Source: Chrysomallon squamiferum | Lineage: Eukaryota > Mollusca > Gastropoda > Neomphalida > Peltospiridae | Length of the DNA stretch: 60,000 nucleotides | Direction of reading: 5' to 3' | Assembly (NCBI GenBank): GCA_012295275.1 | Contig: CM022673.1 | Location: 5,885,311-5,945,310 of the forward strand | Part shown: one piece after another, positions 25,339 through 37,459 of the stretch | Position numbering within the stretch: position 1 is the first letter of the stretch | How the letters are laid out: each line of letters starts with the position of its first letter | The notes under the pieces: generated by a model | What the model was told of the DNA's origin: nothing | Seen by the model: the letters and a program-made list of their open reading frames with translations, nothing else | Database searches by the model: none | Made by a program: the position numbers and the translations under genes

Positions 25339-25816
25339 CGAGTCGAGTGGACACGATTTTTCTTATCGATGAGAACGTCGCAGGTGACATACAGGTACTA
25401 CGACAACAACCTACGTTAATTTCTACGCAAATGGTTATATTAAATTTACCTGCGATAACCCAAACACAGTGTCGTAATCATAACTGATTATGAGAATCGT
25501 CAATAATGCTCTGCTGCTTAGCATAAATCCTTAATCCGTGTACAGAAAGACAGGCAGAAATCGGACAAATAATTTAGGAAATTTTATTTAGGCCAAACAT
25601 AAATAAAATTAAAATTAAATTAAAATGTAAGTTATTCATTTAAAGAAAATTTAATTACTTGTAAGTTTACTAATATGGCTACTTTAATTGATTTTTTTTT
25701 TTTTTTTTAATTTCTTACTTTCATTATTTCCTTCGTTGTTAATGGATTGCATCAGTTCAGCAAACTTTTACAGTTTATACGACTTTCTGCTAGCCTTTGC
25801 CTATGACTAAAGAACC

Positions 25817-25817
<1 letters not shown>

Positions 25818-25893
<76 letters not shown>
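25818..25893. repeat. (GA)n tract
   Basis: About 74 bp of GA. Its flanks do not match the (GA)n-linked repeat element. Confidence 0.97.
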
Positions 25894-25894
<1 letters not shown>

Positions 25895-27194
25895 AAAAAA
25901 AACTCATAGAGGAAAGACGCAAAAAAGAAAAACGGAAAGAGACAGAAAGAAAGAACTGGTATATAAGCATAATATATGTCACATACTTAAATATATCTTA
26001 TACAGAACTGTATGGTCGGATGGCACTGAATAAAAAAAAAAAAAAATTATTATTATTCGAAATGAACACAAAGGTCCACTCTCAAAGTAACAAAACACTT
26101 AATGATACACCTTTTGGTCATTTTCCACGTTGTCTTTCTACTGACCCGTGCATGCTTCTTTTCTGGACAAGATTTTAACGACGTAGATTAAAAGCGCGAC
26201 ATGTGAATCCTCTCACTCGACAAAGAGAAAAAGACAGAAGAAGCCTCAACAGGCGAAAAGAATTCGCAACAAAAGAGGCTAATATTATTATCAAAAGTTG
26301 CGGTTTACATCCTTTCAATTAACCCGTGAATATCTGATGGTCTAGTAACATGGAATTAACAGGGGGGAGGGGGGGGAGGCCTCGCGACACGCGCTGGAGG
26401 CACGCGCACTGCTGAAGGGAGAGAGAGAAAAGAAAAAGAAAAAAAGAATAAAAAAGCAGACGACTAACTAAAAACTAAATCTGAGTGTGTGTTAGTTTCT
26501 GTGAATGAACATTGTTGGCCGTTGGGCCAATTATCATCATTTCTAAAATCATAGGGACCGCCGGCGAGTTTGGGTTTACTTTTCTGTACAAGTTTGTTAG
26601 ATGCAGGCAGCTGCATCGGTCAGGCATATAGGGTCAGACATTAAACAAACAGCGGTCGTTCTATACCTGCCAAATTTCTTTGACCGTCCCACAATATGGG
26701 TCGTATGGCACTTCGGCCGTTTCCGTCATTTTCAATTCATGGCCCCTTTAATCAGGCGGACCGTTCTGTACATAATTCTGTCTAACCTATTTACACACAT
26801 AACAAACCTTGTTATTATTGGAAAAATTCCCGATTTTTATTTATGTTTATAGTTCTGATGTTCCTTCGTTCCTTGCCACTTGAGGACGTATCGGAAAAAC
26901 TTCGTACTGGGGTTCTCATTTTAAACAAAGCTTAAAGGTCCTTTGATATGGCACTGTCAAAAGCAAATGCGCGTTTATCACTTGTGTGGCATATCCCATT
27001 TTGTCACCGTTCTGTTTGTTGTTAAATATTCATTAGAAGTAATGGATAAAGAGATATTTGTTTCCCCTCTTGCGATGAAAATAATTACGTCATCATACGA
27101 GTCATGCCGAGCACTCGCGAAAACATTTGTATGTGGTAATAATTACTTCTGCGGTTTTATTGTTGTTTTTGTTGTCTTTGTTATTATTACTACT

Positions 27195-27226
27195 ACTGCT
27201 ATTATTTTTATTATTATTATTATTAA

Positions 27227-27257
<31 letters not shown>

Positions 27258-27353
27258 GTTGTTGTTGTTGTTATTATTATTTTAATTGTTTTGTTGTTGT
27301 TGTTAGATAATGATGATGATGATGATGATGAAAGATGATGGTTATTGTTGTTG
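27195..27353. repeat. (ATT)n, (GTT)n, (GAT)n triplet array
   Basis: TAT/TTG triplets grade into (GAT)n at 27310-27330. The translated ORF here is a repeat artefact. Confidence 0.95.
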
Positions 27354-29209
27354 TTATATCCTTCATTAAGTATTTAACTCACAGTTTTGTTTTTAATGCA
27401 ATAATATATTTTCTTTTTTTCTTATCATGTAATTTACAATAAATGAATGAATGAATAAATAATAAACAATTAAACAAACAAACAAATAAATAAATAAATT
27501 GTCGTCACAATGTTATTAATTAGATAGTTTTATTTGATTATTTTATATATTTGTTTGTTTAACTGCATGATGTTCTAATTGTTTCATAATATGTTTCTTG
27601 TTTAGAAAGAGCGCAGATAAAAGTTATCACCAGACGAAATTATAATTATTAAAAAAAACTATTTTGTAGTTATCACAAGTTTTTTTTTTTTTTTTTTTTT
27701 TTGACAGTCTTTCAAAAAAAAAAATTTAAAAATTTAAAAATTAATTAAAATAATTTCATTTATTTCTAACAGTATAGAATATTTACGCTGATAATATAAA
27801 AAAATAATAATAATAAAAAATAATAAAAATGCATTTAAAATACATTTTAGCATTTTCATTACGGTCACTTCATCTCAAAAGAAAACAACGCGAAATTATA
27901 TTAAATATTTTTATAAATTGGTATTAAATGCTTGCATAGATTCAGCATCTAATAAATGAAATAATTCAAGGAAATACAATACGATATCGCGGAGGCTGGT
28001 TTTGACTTAACTGTTATGAGTTGGGCGTCTGCTTTGGAAATGTCAACGAAGTTGAAACATAGTAACAGCAGTATTCTCTGTACTTGCGAAAATTAAATTT
28101 CTTTTGCTCGGGTCAGTAAGCACTGTGAATCCACAAAGGGTTAAAGATGTCTCTTAATGCTTTCCTTGCCTCGAATCAAGGGAATGGTCTTACTGTCAAG
28201 CATATGTCTTCGGCCTTGGCGTTATCAAACACAAAACAAACAAACCAAAAAGAGAGAGAGAGAGGGAGTAGAACTGTAGGATTTTTTCACCTGATTAAGC
28301 TAAGCTTCTGCTTCATTCATAAGTGTAAACAATAAAAACAGAGGAAAGAATCTGTTGCAGCAATACAAAGGTCAATATTGGAGTTAGTCCGATGGACGCA
28401 TTCAAAAGAGCCGTGGCTGATGTCTGGTTTGAGAAAGAAGGTGAAAAAAGGAGGTTTTGTACCGTGCGGTTTTTTTCATATTGTAATTGTTTCTTTAATC
28501 GATAGAGTTGGAGAATTTTAAAAAAAAAATATATTATAAAAAATGTGGCTTTTTTCAACTATTTCTTTTTCACTCACAGTCAAATTAAATACTATCACAG
28601 CTATTTATCAAAAAAAAAAAAAAAAAAAAAAAACAAAGTATTCTCTCACAAATATCGTTTTTGTACTTTTTTCTTTTCACCCACATATTAAAAATTTATC
28701 TTAGTTGTTTATCGAAAGATGTTCCAATAAAAACTGCAGGACTATTAGCAGTGTGAAAAAAGATTTGGAACTTAATAGTTAATAGCTTATTTATAAACCG
28801 AACCAAGTAATCTGACAGTGAATACGATAGTCATAAAATTTAACTTTAAAACGGTATTTTGTTAAAGTGAAAACATGCAGAATTTGATTTATGTTTCGAA
28901 ACTAACATTTATTTCTGGCGATTAAGATAATGTTTCTGCGTCAGTGATTATATTAATGGAAAATATTTCTGTATTTTTCTTTCACTTGGATGTCACCATA
29001 TGTGAATAATACAGTGTGAAATTAACGAATGTGGTAATCGTATTTTGAAAAAAGTTTCTACGAATGTTCCTTTATGAATAATAAAATACAAATAAAAATA
29101 CATCTGGAAACAATAATTTTATTTTCAACATGATAGTATTGAACAATAAATAAATAAACAATTAAAAAATAAAATAAAAAAATAAATGGATAAATAAAAA
29201 AATACATAA

Positions 29210-29319
29210 ATGAATTAAATATAACATATAAATAAATAAACAATAAAAAAATAAAATAAATAAATAAATGTATAAAAAAAAAAAAAATGAATGAATTAAA
29301 TATAACATATAAATAAATA
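29210..29319. repeat. 81-bp tandem duplication in AT-rich DNA
   Basis: A 29-bp block starting ATGAATTAAATATAACATA recurs exactly at 29210-29238 and 29291-29319, with (AAAT)n-like spacer between. It lies about 250-350 bp downstream of the foxQ2 stop. Confidence 0.75.
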
Positions 29320-29454
29320 ATTACTAATTTAAATAGTTTTGAACATAATTTTCATATCATTGATATCAAAGTTTCTAAAGCTTGTTTTATTATTATTATT
29401 ATCATTACTTTTTCTTTTTTAATTCTATAGCTGTCAGAAGAACCTTTCCAAAAT

Positions 29455-29519
29455 ACATACATACATACATACATACATACATAAATGAATATATAAATAA
29501 ATAAATAAATAAATAATAA
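29455..29519. repeat. (ATAC)n and (AAAT)n
   Basis: Seven or so ATAC units are followed by (AAAT)n, just beyond the foxQ2 3' end. Confidence 0.95.
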
Positions 29520-29560
29520 ACAGTAGTAGTAGCTGTCTATTACTATTATTATAAAAGTTA

Positions 29561-29566
29561 TTTATT
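29561..29566 (-). terminator. polyadenylation signal overlapping the foxQ2 stop codon
   Basis: On the minus strand AAATAAATAA spans the TAA stop, so an AATAAA overlaps the end of the coding sequence. If used, the 3' UTR would be only about 20 bp. The downstream DNA is rich in (AAAT)n and (ATAC)n, so other signals are possible. Confidence 0.35.
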
Positions 29567-30263
29567 TTATATCTGCCAAGTCTCCGCTAACTCGTTTACG
29601 TCGTCGCCCAACAGTAGACAACACACTGGCGCCGAAATGTTCTATCAGGTAACTACTGGAAACGGTCGTACACGTCATGACGGCGTAACCGTGCTGTGAC
29701 GTCAGAGTATCGCAACAGTTCCGGGAATCGCAGCCGTTCGTCTCGTCTGCGAAGAACTGGGCCAGTTCGTCGCATTTCTTTACCAACCTCCTCGCGTGAC
29801 GTCGTCGGTAGTCTCCCTTTGCGAAGTCGTCTCGATTGGCGGCGTGAATTCCCCAGTAGTGTCCCTTTCCGCTGTCGCAACGACCGCATTTGATGAAACA
29901 TTCGTTGAGCGACAGATTGTGACGCACGCTGTTGCGCCAGCTGCGATTGGCCATTTTGAAAGACGGGTAGTTGTTTACGATCCACTCGTAGATATCAGAC
30001 AGCAGCATCCTCTTGTTTGGGTTGCTCTGAATGGCTCTCGAAATCAGTGCTATGTACGATAAATGAGGTTTCGGAAATAAATTCTTTTTCGCGGCTTTCG
30101 TTTCTGCCAATTCCATTTCGCTTTTAACATACAGTTCCTTCCCCTCCGCTTTCGCTGCTTCGGTTTTCTTCTCTGTTGTAGTAACACCGTTCGCCCGTCT
30201 GGACAGATAGGAATTATTAATGTGTCCAACAACGTCTGACTTTTCCACTTTTATCGTCTGCAT
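29562..30263 (-). CDS. foxQ2: FoxQ2-type forkhead transcription factor (single exon, 233 aa)
   Basis: The complete intronless ORF has a forkhead domain at about residues 65-160. It opens with KPHLSYIALIS, the FoxQ2 form rather than the KPPYSY form of most Fox classes. Recognition helix NRSWRNSVRHNLSLNECF (106-123) follows, then GKGHYWGIH and the wing-2 segment DFAKGDYRRRHARRL, also typical of FoxQ2. FoxQ2 proteins act in anterior neuroectoderm and apical organ patterning in many invertebrates. The N-terminus has two sumoylation-type motifs (IKVE 4-7, VKSE 46-49). The C-terminus is short, with a basic GRRRKR patch (219-224). Extra cysteines (C122, C126, C129, C164, C178, C183, C184) suggest a divergent paralogue, which fits the lineage-specific expansion of FoxQ2 known in spiralians. 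No clear EH1 Groucho motif is present; YLIEHF (205-210) is at best a remnant. ATG context is caacATGc. Family call is strong; exact orthology is not settled. Confidence 0.9.
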   Translation of the reverse strand: MQTIKVEKSDVVGHINNSYLSRRANGVTTTEKKTEAAKAEGKELYVKSEMELAETKAAKKNLFPKPHLSYIALISRAIQSNPNKRMLLSDIYEWIVNNYPSFKMANRSWRNSVRHNLSLNECFIKCGRCDSGKGHYWGIHAANRDDFAKGDYRRRHARRLVKKCDELAQFFADETNGCDSRNCCDTLTSQHGYAVMTCTTVSSSYLIEHFGASVLSTVGRRRKRVSGDLADIK

Positions 30264-30340
30264 GTTGCTTTCTACAATCTACTACCTGTTCTTGCTTAAG
30301 AGGCAAACGACTAATGCTTCCCTTAATTGTCAGCTTTCTC

Positions 30341-30347
30341 TTATATA
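30341..30347 (-). promoter_or_regulatory. TATA box of foxQ2
   Basis: On the minus strand the sequence reads TGGTATATAAGAG, with TATATAA at 30341-30347, about 78-84 bp before the ATG. Transcription would start near 30313-30318, giving a 5' UTR of roughly 50 bp. The tight spacing and the absence of another TATA-like site nearby make this one of the better core-promoter calls in the window. Confidence 0.6.
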
Positions 30348-31387
30348 CCACTGACGTTTTATTTCTGGTTACGATGTATCATTACGGTTCCCACAGTGTC
30401 ATATTTAATTGCATAATGACAGTGTAACGAAAACAATTTAGTTATCGGTGCCAGTAACCATGTTGCATGATGCTGACGAAAACACTGTCACGCGAACTGT
30501 TGTAGGAATCTGACTGGCAATTGGTGGTATAAACAAATACATTCTGAACGTGTGAGAAGCAAGTAGGAGCCGCTCTGCAGAAAGCGCAGCACCACTAGGA
30601 TTTACAGTGTAGTTTTCACGCTTAATTCACCGTTGTTTTTGTTTGTGTTACGCTTATAGGTGAATGGCGTGTTACATATTCAGGATAAGTAACAGTCACA
30701 AATGTTTATGTAAACACGGCAAATCAACCGGGTTTAAAAAGCATATTTAGATGCATGTATACATAATTTCAGTTAATTAAAAACTGTAATATCTGTAATA
30801 ACTTATATATATAATTATTGTAGTAGAAATAGTAGTTGTAGCAGCAAAAGCGGCATTAGTAACACAGGTTGTAGGTGTTGTTGTAGTAGTAGTAGTACTA
30901 GTAATAACAATAATAGTAGCTGTAATTGTGGATTAGAGATTATGGTGATGATATTTGTACCAGTGGTAGTCGTAGTAGTAGCAGCGCCAGCAGTAGTTGA
31001 AAAAAAATTGCTCTAGAAGTAGTAGAAACCGTTTTAGAAGCCGCCTGTTATAGATTATCTTTAAGAACAATGTCATCATTTAATGAAACTCTTCACTGGT
31101 TTCGAACACAGTACCGTCGGCTCGCGAAGACATTTGACCTCTGACAGAGTTATCTATGAGCGCTGATTTGCTACTCATCCCATTTGTAAATCAGGGCTGT
31201 TTATGGCGTGATTGTTAAAATGTGACGCCAAGTACTCTTAAACCAGTCTCTGCATTTCCGTTTGGAAAATTCAACAAACAAATATTAGCAGAGAAGATAA
31301 TTTCTTTATCGTTTTCTTTTTGGAGAAGATAGCACACAAGCTAATATACTTTTATATTTTAAAACAAAATGTTTATTTTTTTTTTTA

Positions 31388-31404
31388 AATTATTATTATT
31401 GTTG

Positions 31405-31475
<71 letters not shown>
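31388..31475. repeat. (TTA)n array
   Basis: About 85 bp of TTA/TTG triplets. Further TTA/CAT triplets continue to about 31580. Confidence 0.96.
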
Positions 31476-32549
31476 GCTATTGATGTATAGATTTATTTCA
31501 ACTTATTATTGTTGTCGACATCATCATCATCGTTATTTTTATTATTATTGTTATTATTACTATTATTATCATGATCATCACAAAAAATAAATAAATATAT
31601 AACCGTTAAAAAAAATGAAATAAAAAAATTCAAAAAGAATTAAAAGCAAAATAGTTTCATACTAATATTTGTTCATATATATATATATATATTAATATTT
31701 AGAAAATATTAGGAACAATTGAGAGAAACGGCAGTAACAGTATAAAAATTTATTTTCCAAACTAAATAAAATAAAATAAAGTAAAATTCAAATTAAAAAA
31801 AAAAAAACAACGAAAAACAAAATACAAAAAACTAAAAACTAAAAACTAAAAACTAAAAATTAAAAACTGAAAACTAAAAACTAAACGAAACGAAAGGTCA
31901 ACTGTAAGTTACTTATATGTAAGCAGACGATAACTTCTATTAAATATTAGAAAATGTCGTGCACCTGGTTGCTTGACCTTTGTACGAAAAGTCGAGACGA
32001 TGTGACGGTTCTGTAGACGAAAATGTTTATTTTACTGTACCGAGTGATCGCGCAAATTATTACAAATTCTTCTGCGCTCCAACAGTTGTCAATAACGTGC
32101 AATTGTCGTGAGTACATTTACTACACAAATTTTATGGATGACTAGCAGACGACTTGTACAAAATTACTTCGTCATCAAATATTCAGAAACTGACACGGGC
32201 GCCATATTCAGTAAATATCTACGTGTTCGCTTTTACCGCGACATATTTCAGGTAATTATTAAACCCCGGCAAAAATGTATTTACTAAGTTGGTTATTTTT
32301 GTGTGTTTGTTTGACTGTCGATCGAACTATATAGCTGTCATTCGGTGGGTCTGTCTCTCCGATTGTCTGTCTGCTTGTATGTCAAATATTGTATGTCTAT
32401 TTAGGTATGTCTGTTTGTGTTTGTGTGGGTGGGTATATGTATGTCTGTTTGTGTGTGTGTGTGTGTGTATGTGTATGTACGTACGTATGGATATATATAT
32501 ATATCTGTTTTTCTAATTTTCCATCTGTTTTAACTAATTACTTTATTAT

Positions 32550-32953
32550 TAATGGTAGTAGTAGTAGTAGTAGCAGAAAGAGTAGTAATAATAGTAGTGG
32601 TTGTAATAGTAATAGCAGTAGCAATAGCGGTAGTACAGGTAACAGTAGTAGTAGTACTGGTAGTAGTAGTGTAGTAGAAAGAATAGTAGTAATAGTAGTT
32701 GTTTTAATAGTAATAGCAGTAGTAAAAGTAATAGTAGTAGTAGTAGTAGTGGCAGTAGTAGTAGAAGTAGTAGAAGAGTATAATGCTAGTAGTAATAGTA
32801 ACAGTGGTAGTAGAGCAGTACTAGTAATAACAGTAATAGTAGTAGTAGTGGTACTGGTAATGGTTGTAACGGTAATTTTTCCAAAAATTTATCGATTAAT
32901 AATTTTTGTAGGTCAACATAATACATCTCAGTTAATAATTTTTCCGTAGAAAA

Positions 32954-32996
<43 letters not shown>

Positions 32997-32998
32997 AT
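32550..32998. repeat. degenerate TAG triplets then (AAAT)n
   Basis: About 320 bp of AGT/AGC/AAT triplets gives long Ser/Asn or Val/Ile ORFs that are artefacts. (AAAT)n at 32949-32998 closes the stretch. A GT run lies at 32451-32471. Confidence 0.93.
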
Positions 32999-34605
32999 TT
33001 GCTTTGTTAAAAGACAGAAAAAGAAGAACAAATTTCTTTTACTTATTCTGCTAAATTATATGTGAATGTTATTTATTAGTATCGTAAATAATTTTTTTTT
33101 TTTTTTTTTTCTCGATCTCACTTTTATTATTATTATATATTTTTTTTTTATCCCCTTTCTTTAAAAAGAAATTTATATATTCGTCTTGTGAAACTGGTCC
33201 ATATTTCATTGACAAAGTGTTATCGAAACAATTTGTATTCATTTCAAAATGCTATTTTATGGCTACTTAATTCGAGTTTTCTGGCTGATACGCGATTCCT
33301 GAGATGTACGAAGAGTGCAAAACGGTAATAAATTGTCGTCAATTGCACACTAAGACATGGTCAAGTGAGATTTGCCTAGTTTTCGTGAATTGCCGATGTC
33401 GAAGACCAGTCACGACAAAGTAATAATTGAATTTTAATATAGTTAGCTCTCCAAACTGAAAAAACCCAGAAAGAACAAACATAAAAAAATAAAAAAAAAA
33501 AAGAAAAATTTAAAATAAAGAGTTAAAGAAAGTGTGAATACAGCTGAAGGAAAGAAAGTATTTTCAGGTCGTGATTAAGAAATAAAAAAAAAAATAAATA
33601 AATAAATAAATAAATTAAATTTCAAATTAAAACTAACAGCACCTTATAAACTATATATTTAGTTCATAAACCATTAAATAATTTAAGAAATAGTTTCAGT
33701 TTTATATTTGATTCAGTCAATCAGTTGTTTTATATCCGTTGAAAATTCCAGTTCGTTTTTCTAATGACGTAAACAACAAGCTAGGCTGTCTACCTAAAAC
33801 GCTGTTAGTATGTTAGAAGATCAGTAGAGAAAGAAAAAAAAAAAGAGAGCTAACATTTGATACAAAGCCAACTGGACGTCGCTAGGCAACAGTTTATTAA
33901 TCACATCACTAAAACTGTAAATACACCTATTGAAGAAAATTTATACTCAAGTTTGCTTCATTGATTATATTCAGTTAGTAAAATTTTCATTTTGACCGTT
34001 AGGTTGATTCCTATTCCAGTAAGTTTCCTATTACTGATATTTAGATAAGTTTTTTTCGGGGATAAAAGAAAAGAGCATTTTGTTGGGTAAATGAATATTA
34101 CTGAATGTGGTAACTGATAAAATTTGTATGTACTTTTGTATTTACTTATTTGTTTGTTCATATTAACAGAAAGTAAAGCAGAAAAACATTAACAAACACA
34201 ATTTTATTTTACTCATCATTTTCGAACTATAATTTTTATTTAGCCTACAAATTGCACTGATAGTAAAAAAAAAAAAAAAAAAAACTTCTTAACATCGTGG
34301 AGAACATCACTGAATCCCTTCTTGATTATTTCTTGAGAAAAACAGTTGTTTTGTTTTATACCAGCACAAGTGCTAGTAGGAACCCGCGAACAACAGCTGT
34401 TCTGTCGTCTGCTCAGCACGCGAGCACGTCTATGCGCAGGTCTCGGGGTCTCGTTCAATGTGTCACTTTCCCAGGCTTTCAGCACGCGCCATAGGTACAC
34501 GATAACACTACAGAAGTGACTGCTTACTGTAGCCATGTTGTGTCAATGGACACTGCAAGCGATGTTTCTACAGTTCATGTAGGTGACGAAATTCTCATAA
34601 TAAAC

Positions 34606-34642
<37 letters not shown>

Positions 34643-34757
34643 ATAATAATAATTAGAAAGAAAGGATTGACCCTTAAAAAACAAACAGTTTTTGTTTCTG
34701 ATCATGGTACTGCAAAAGAAAGAAACCAAACGCATTGAATTTTAATTTGATTTCTCT

Positions 34758-34960
<203 letters not shown>

Positions 34961-35015
34961 ACATTATGTCTTTATATTTCTACCTTAAAACCTTTATGAA
35001 AATTTATCAAATTAA

Positions 35016-35047
<32 letters not shown>

Positions 35048-35090
35048 AAATAGGTGACCATTCCTTCAGTTCGGTTTAAGTCGGTCAAGT

Positions 35091-35197
35091 AGGATGGGGT
35101 GGGGGGGTAGGGTGATCTGCATTGTTCTTATCAATCAGAAAACTGGACACAAGATGGTGTCAGCGTTCTTCAAACAGCTTTTCCAAGCGAAGTGGCT
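35091..35197. repeat. dispersed repeat, copy A
   Basis: About 107 bp is shared with 37931-38027, including 27 identical consecutive bases around ATCAATCAGAAAACTGGACA. This copy has an extra GTAGGGTGAT-like insert after the G-run and keeps CpGs that are T/A-changed in copy B, so it looks the older or better preserved form. No terminal inverted repeats or target duplication could be defined by eye. Confidence 0.8.
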
Positions 35198-36886
35198 TTC
35201 TCGCGATATGCTTACTTGAAGAGGACGCATTCGGTAATTATCGCATCTTCAGAAAGAGAGTTGGTTTGAAAATACTGATAGCGAACGAGAAGGAACAATC
35301 GCAGCAGACGATCCCGTGACACTGTGTCAGCTGACCTCGCGCGCTATTTCGCGACCTGCAGGGAGGGACTGTCGTCTGCGAAAGAAAAAGATGACAATCT
35401 CTGACGATATGGCCACTTTGACACAAATAGTCCTCATCTTTTATCTGCAGATTATTGTAGCAACAAAGACACATCGCGGGTAAACACTCTTGTTATTGCT
35501 TTTCGATACAAAGTATCCCAAAACGGCTTTCGAGCGATACCCGAGACAAATACACCCAGATCTTAAAATGCTTTCATCAACATTTTTTTTTTTTTTTTTT
35601 TTTTTTTTCAACATTATGAAGTTTTCCATTTGTTTCCACTTCACTAATCTGATCCCGAGATTAGTGGGGAAAAGATAAAACCGCAGGGGAAAAAAAAAAA
35701 AAAATAAGAAAGAAATAAAGATTTAATTAAATAAAAGAGAAAATGTTAAATCTGTTTTCAAGAATAATGCTTCTTAGAATTTAAGTAATTATTTTCCCCT
35801 CTCATTAAAACTCTAGTACGGACCCTTTTGTTAAATTTTATTTTACTTGGTAATTCGCTCCTATGAAGTTCATAAACTTTGAATATTTGATAATAATTTT
35901 AATTATACAATACAATAACATAAAATAAAAACATAGAATAAAATTATTGTTTTATGATCATAGAAAATAACTTTGTAACATACTCCATAATCCGGCGACA
36001 ATACAGGTATAACATTTCAGTACTAATTAGGAACTTCTGTGGAAATTCTAAATTTCCGAATCATTTATTTTGAATGGACTTTGAATAGACTTTTAAAAAT
36101 GATCTTAAATGATGAGTCTGGTGAGGTAAAATGTTAAAAAGACAAAAATAAATATTAATAGTAATAATAATAAAAATGAATTTTTAAACGTTTTACAATA
36201 AACATTTTAAGACCACAGAAGAAAAGTTTAGGTGTGGAGGATAATTTTCTGTCTTGCGCTAAAATTTACAATAGAAGAAAAAAGGCGGTCAGCACTCCTA
36301 AGTTGACTCTTGCCTTTTGGCAGCAAGGTGTCTTTTTGTGCACTATCCTAGTTTTATTTCCTTCTACCTCTATTTCTTTTCTTCTTCTTTTTTATCCTTC
36401 TTTTTATTATTTTTTTTAATTAAAAAAAAATAAAAATAAAATTAAATTGACCCAAAAATATAATATTAAAAAATTATTTTTTAATTTCACTTCAGTATTT
36501 CAGTAAACCATTTAAACCATTTAAAACTAATGCATCTTTGTTTTGGCTATATAATCACAAAACACGTCCTGCCAACCCAGGTTTATAGTTAGTGTTAGTA
36601 TGTTAAAAAGATTAATTAGAGAGAAAAGAGAGCTCTAAGAGGCAGCATTTATCAGAACTCGATCCTAGCATCCACCAGTCATGAAGCCATTAGATTAAGC
36701 TAATGCTGTAGCAGTTAAATAAGAATGAACCTGTAACTGTGTATAAGTCTGAAATAAGGAGTGCTGAAGAATTTTCAAATACAGATAATTATAACTCATT
36801 CAAAGGTCTGATTCAAATGAAAGATTTGCCAATATATAAATTAGTGGTGATCAAAAAGCAAGTGAAAAATTACTAAGATTGTTTCT

Positions 36887-36944
36887 GAATACATGAAAAT
36901 ACACTAATGTCATAAAAAATACATGAATACATGAAAATACACTA
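36887..36944. repeat. 20-bp direct repeat
   Basis: GAATACATGAAAATACACTA is present at 36887-36906 and 36925-36944, 38 bp apart, a small local duplication. Confidence 0.8.
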
Positions 36945-37459
36945 TTTATAAAAAAAATAAATAATGGACGTATCGTTTTCTCCTTTGGTAAAACACAAAG
37001 CAAAAAATAAAATAAAATAAAACTTAAAAGATAGAAGCTAATATTTTATTGTCTGGAAAAAAAAAAATGAAAACTGGGTCAAACCTAAACAGACTTTGTC
37101 AAACTGCTTCTTTTTCTCTCTCCCCACCTAGTTACCAGTTGATTACAGGTTATTGTTTTTCAGTTTGAAGAATACTCAAGTGTGATGTGATATCTCTCTG
37201 TCGGATATGTTTGATTGACGGTTACTGCCTCCTAACTATCTTGTTTTGTTATCTTAATCCGCTGACAAATTAGTCCGCCGGTTTAGCCTCGTTATCATAA
37301 TTGTCACTTGTTCCAGTCTCGACCATCGGCGTAGTTTTTAGATGCAGTCGCCTGCGACAGCAATTTATTTCAGAAGTTAACCGTCCCGGAAATATCGATC
37401 TCCAAATTCTGTAAATAGATTTTATGAAATACAGTAAAGTATATTGAAACTTATATATA

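Larger units (their letters stand above)
23438..29561. other. region between the ptf1a and foxQ2 3' ends
   Basis: No coding exon was recognised. Islands are at 25270-25490 (X-box), 26100-26420 (with G-runs at 26362-26376) and 26540-27130. The rest is AT-rich with the listed repeats. Confidence 0.65.
30348..34757. other. foxQ2 upstream region
   Basis: 30350-30660 is moderately CpG-rich and may hold foxQ2 cis-elements. 31060-31260 and 31900-32270 are islands; the latter has a YY1-type CGCCATATTC at 32200-32209. An X-box-like GTCGCTAGGCAAC is at about 33878-33890. A GC-rich stretch is at 34370-34500. No gene was recognised. Confidence 0.6.

Noticed and set aside
26601-26852. 83-codon ORF in unique DNA
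   Set aside because: No domain, no splice or promoter context and no known similarity; its length is compatible with chance.
29653-30232. Additional ORFs in other frames across foxQ2
   Set aside because: They are shadows of a CpG-rich coding exon. Only the forkhead frame matches a protein family.
34240-34536. 98-codon minus-strand ORF
   Set aside because: Its C-terminal third reads through a poly-A/T run, and the GC-rich part has no recognisable motif.
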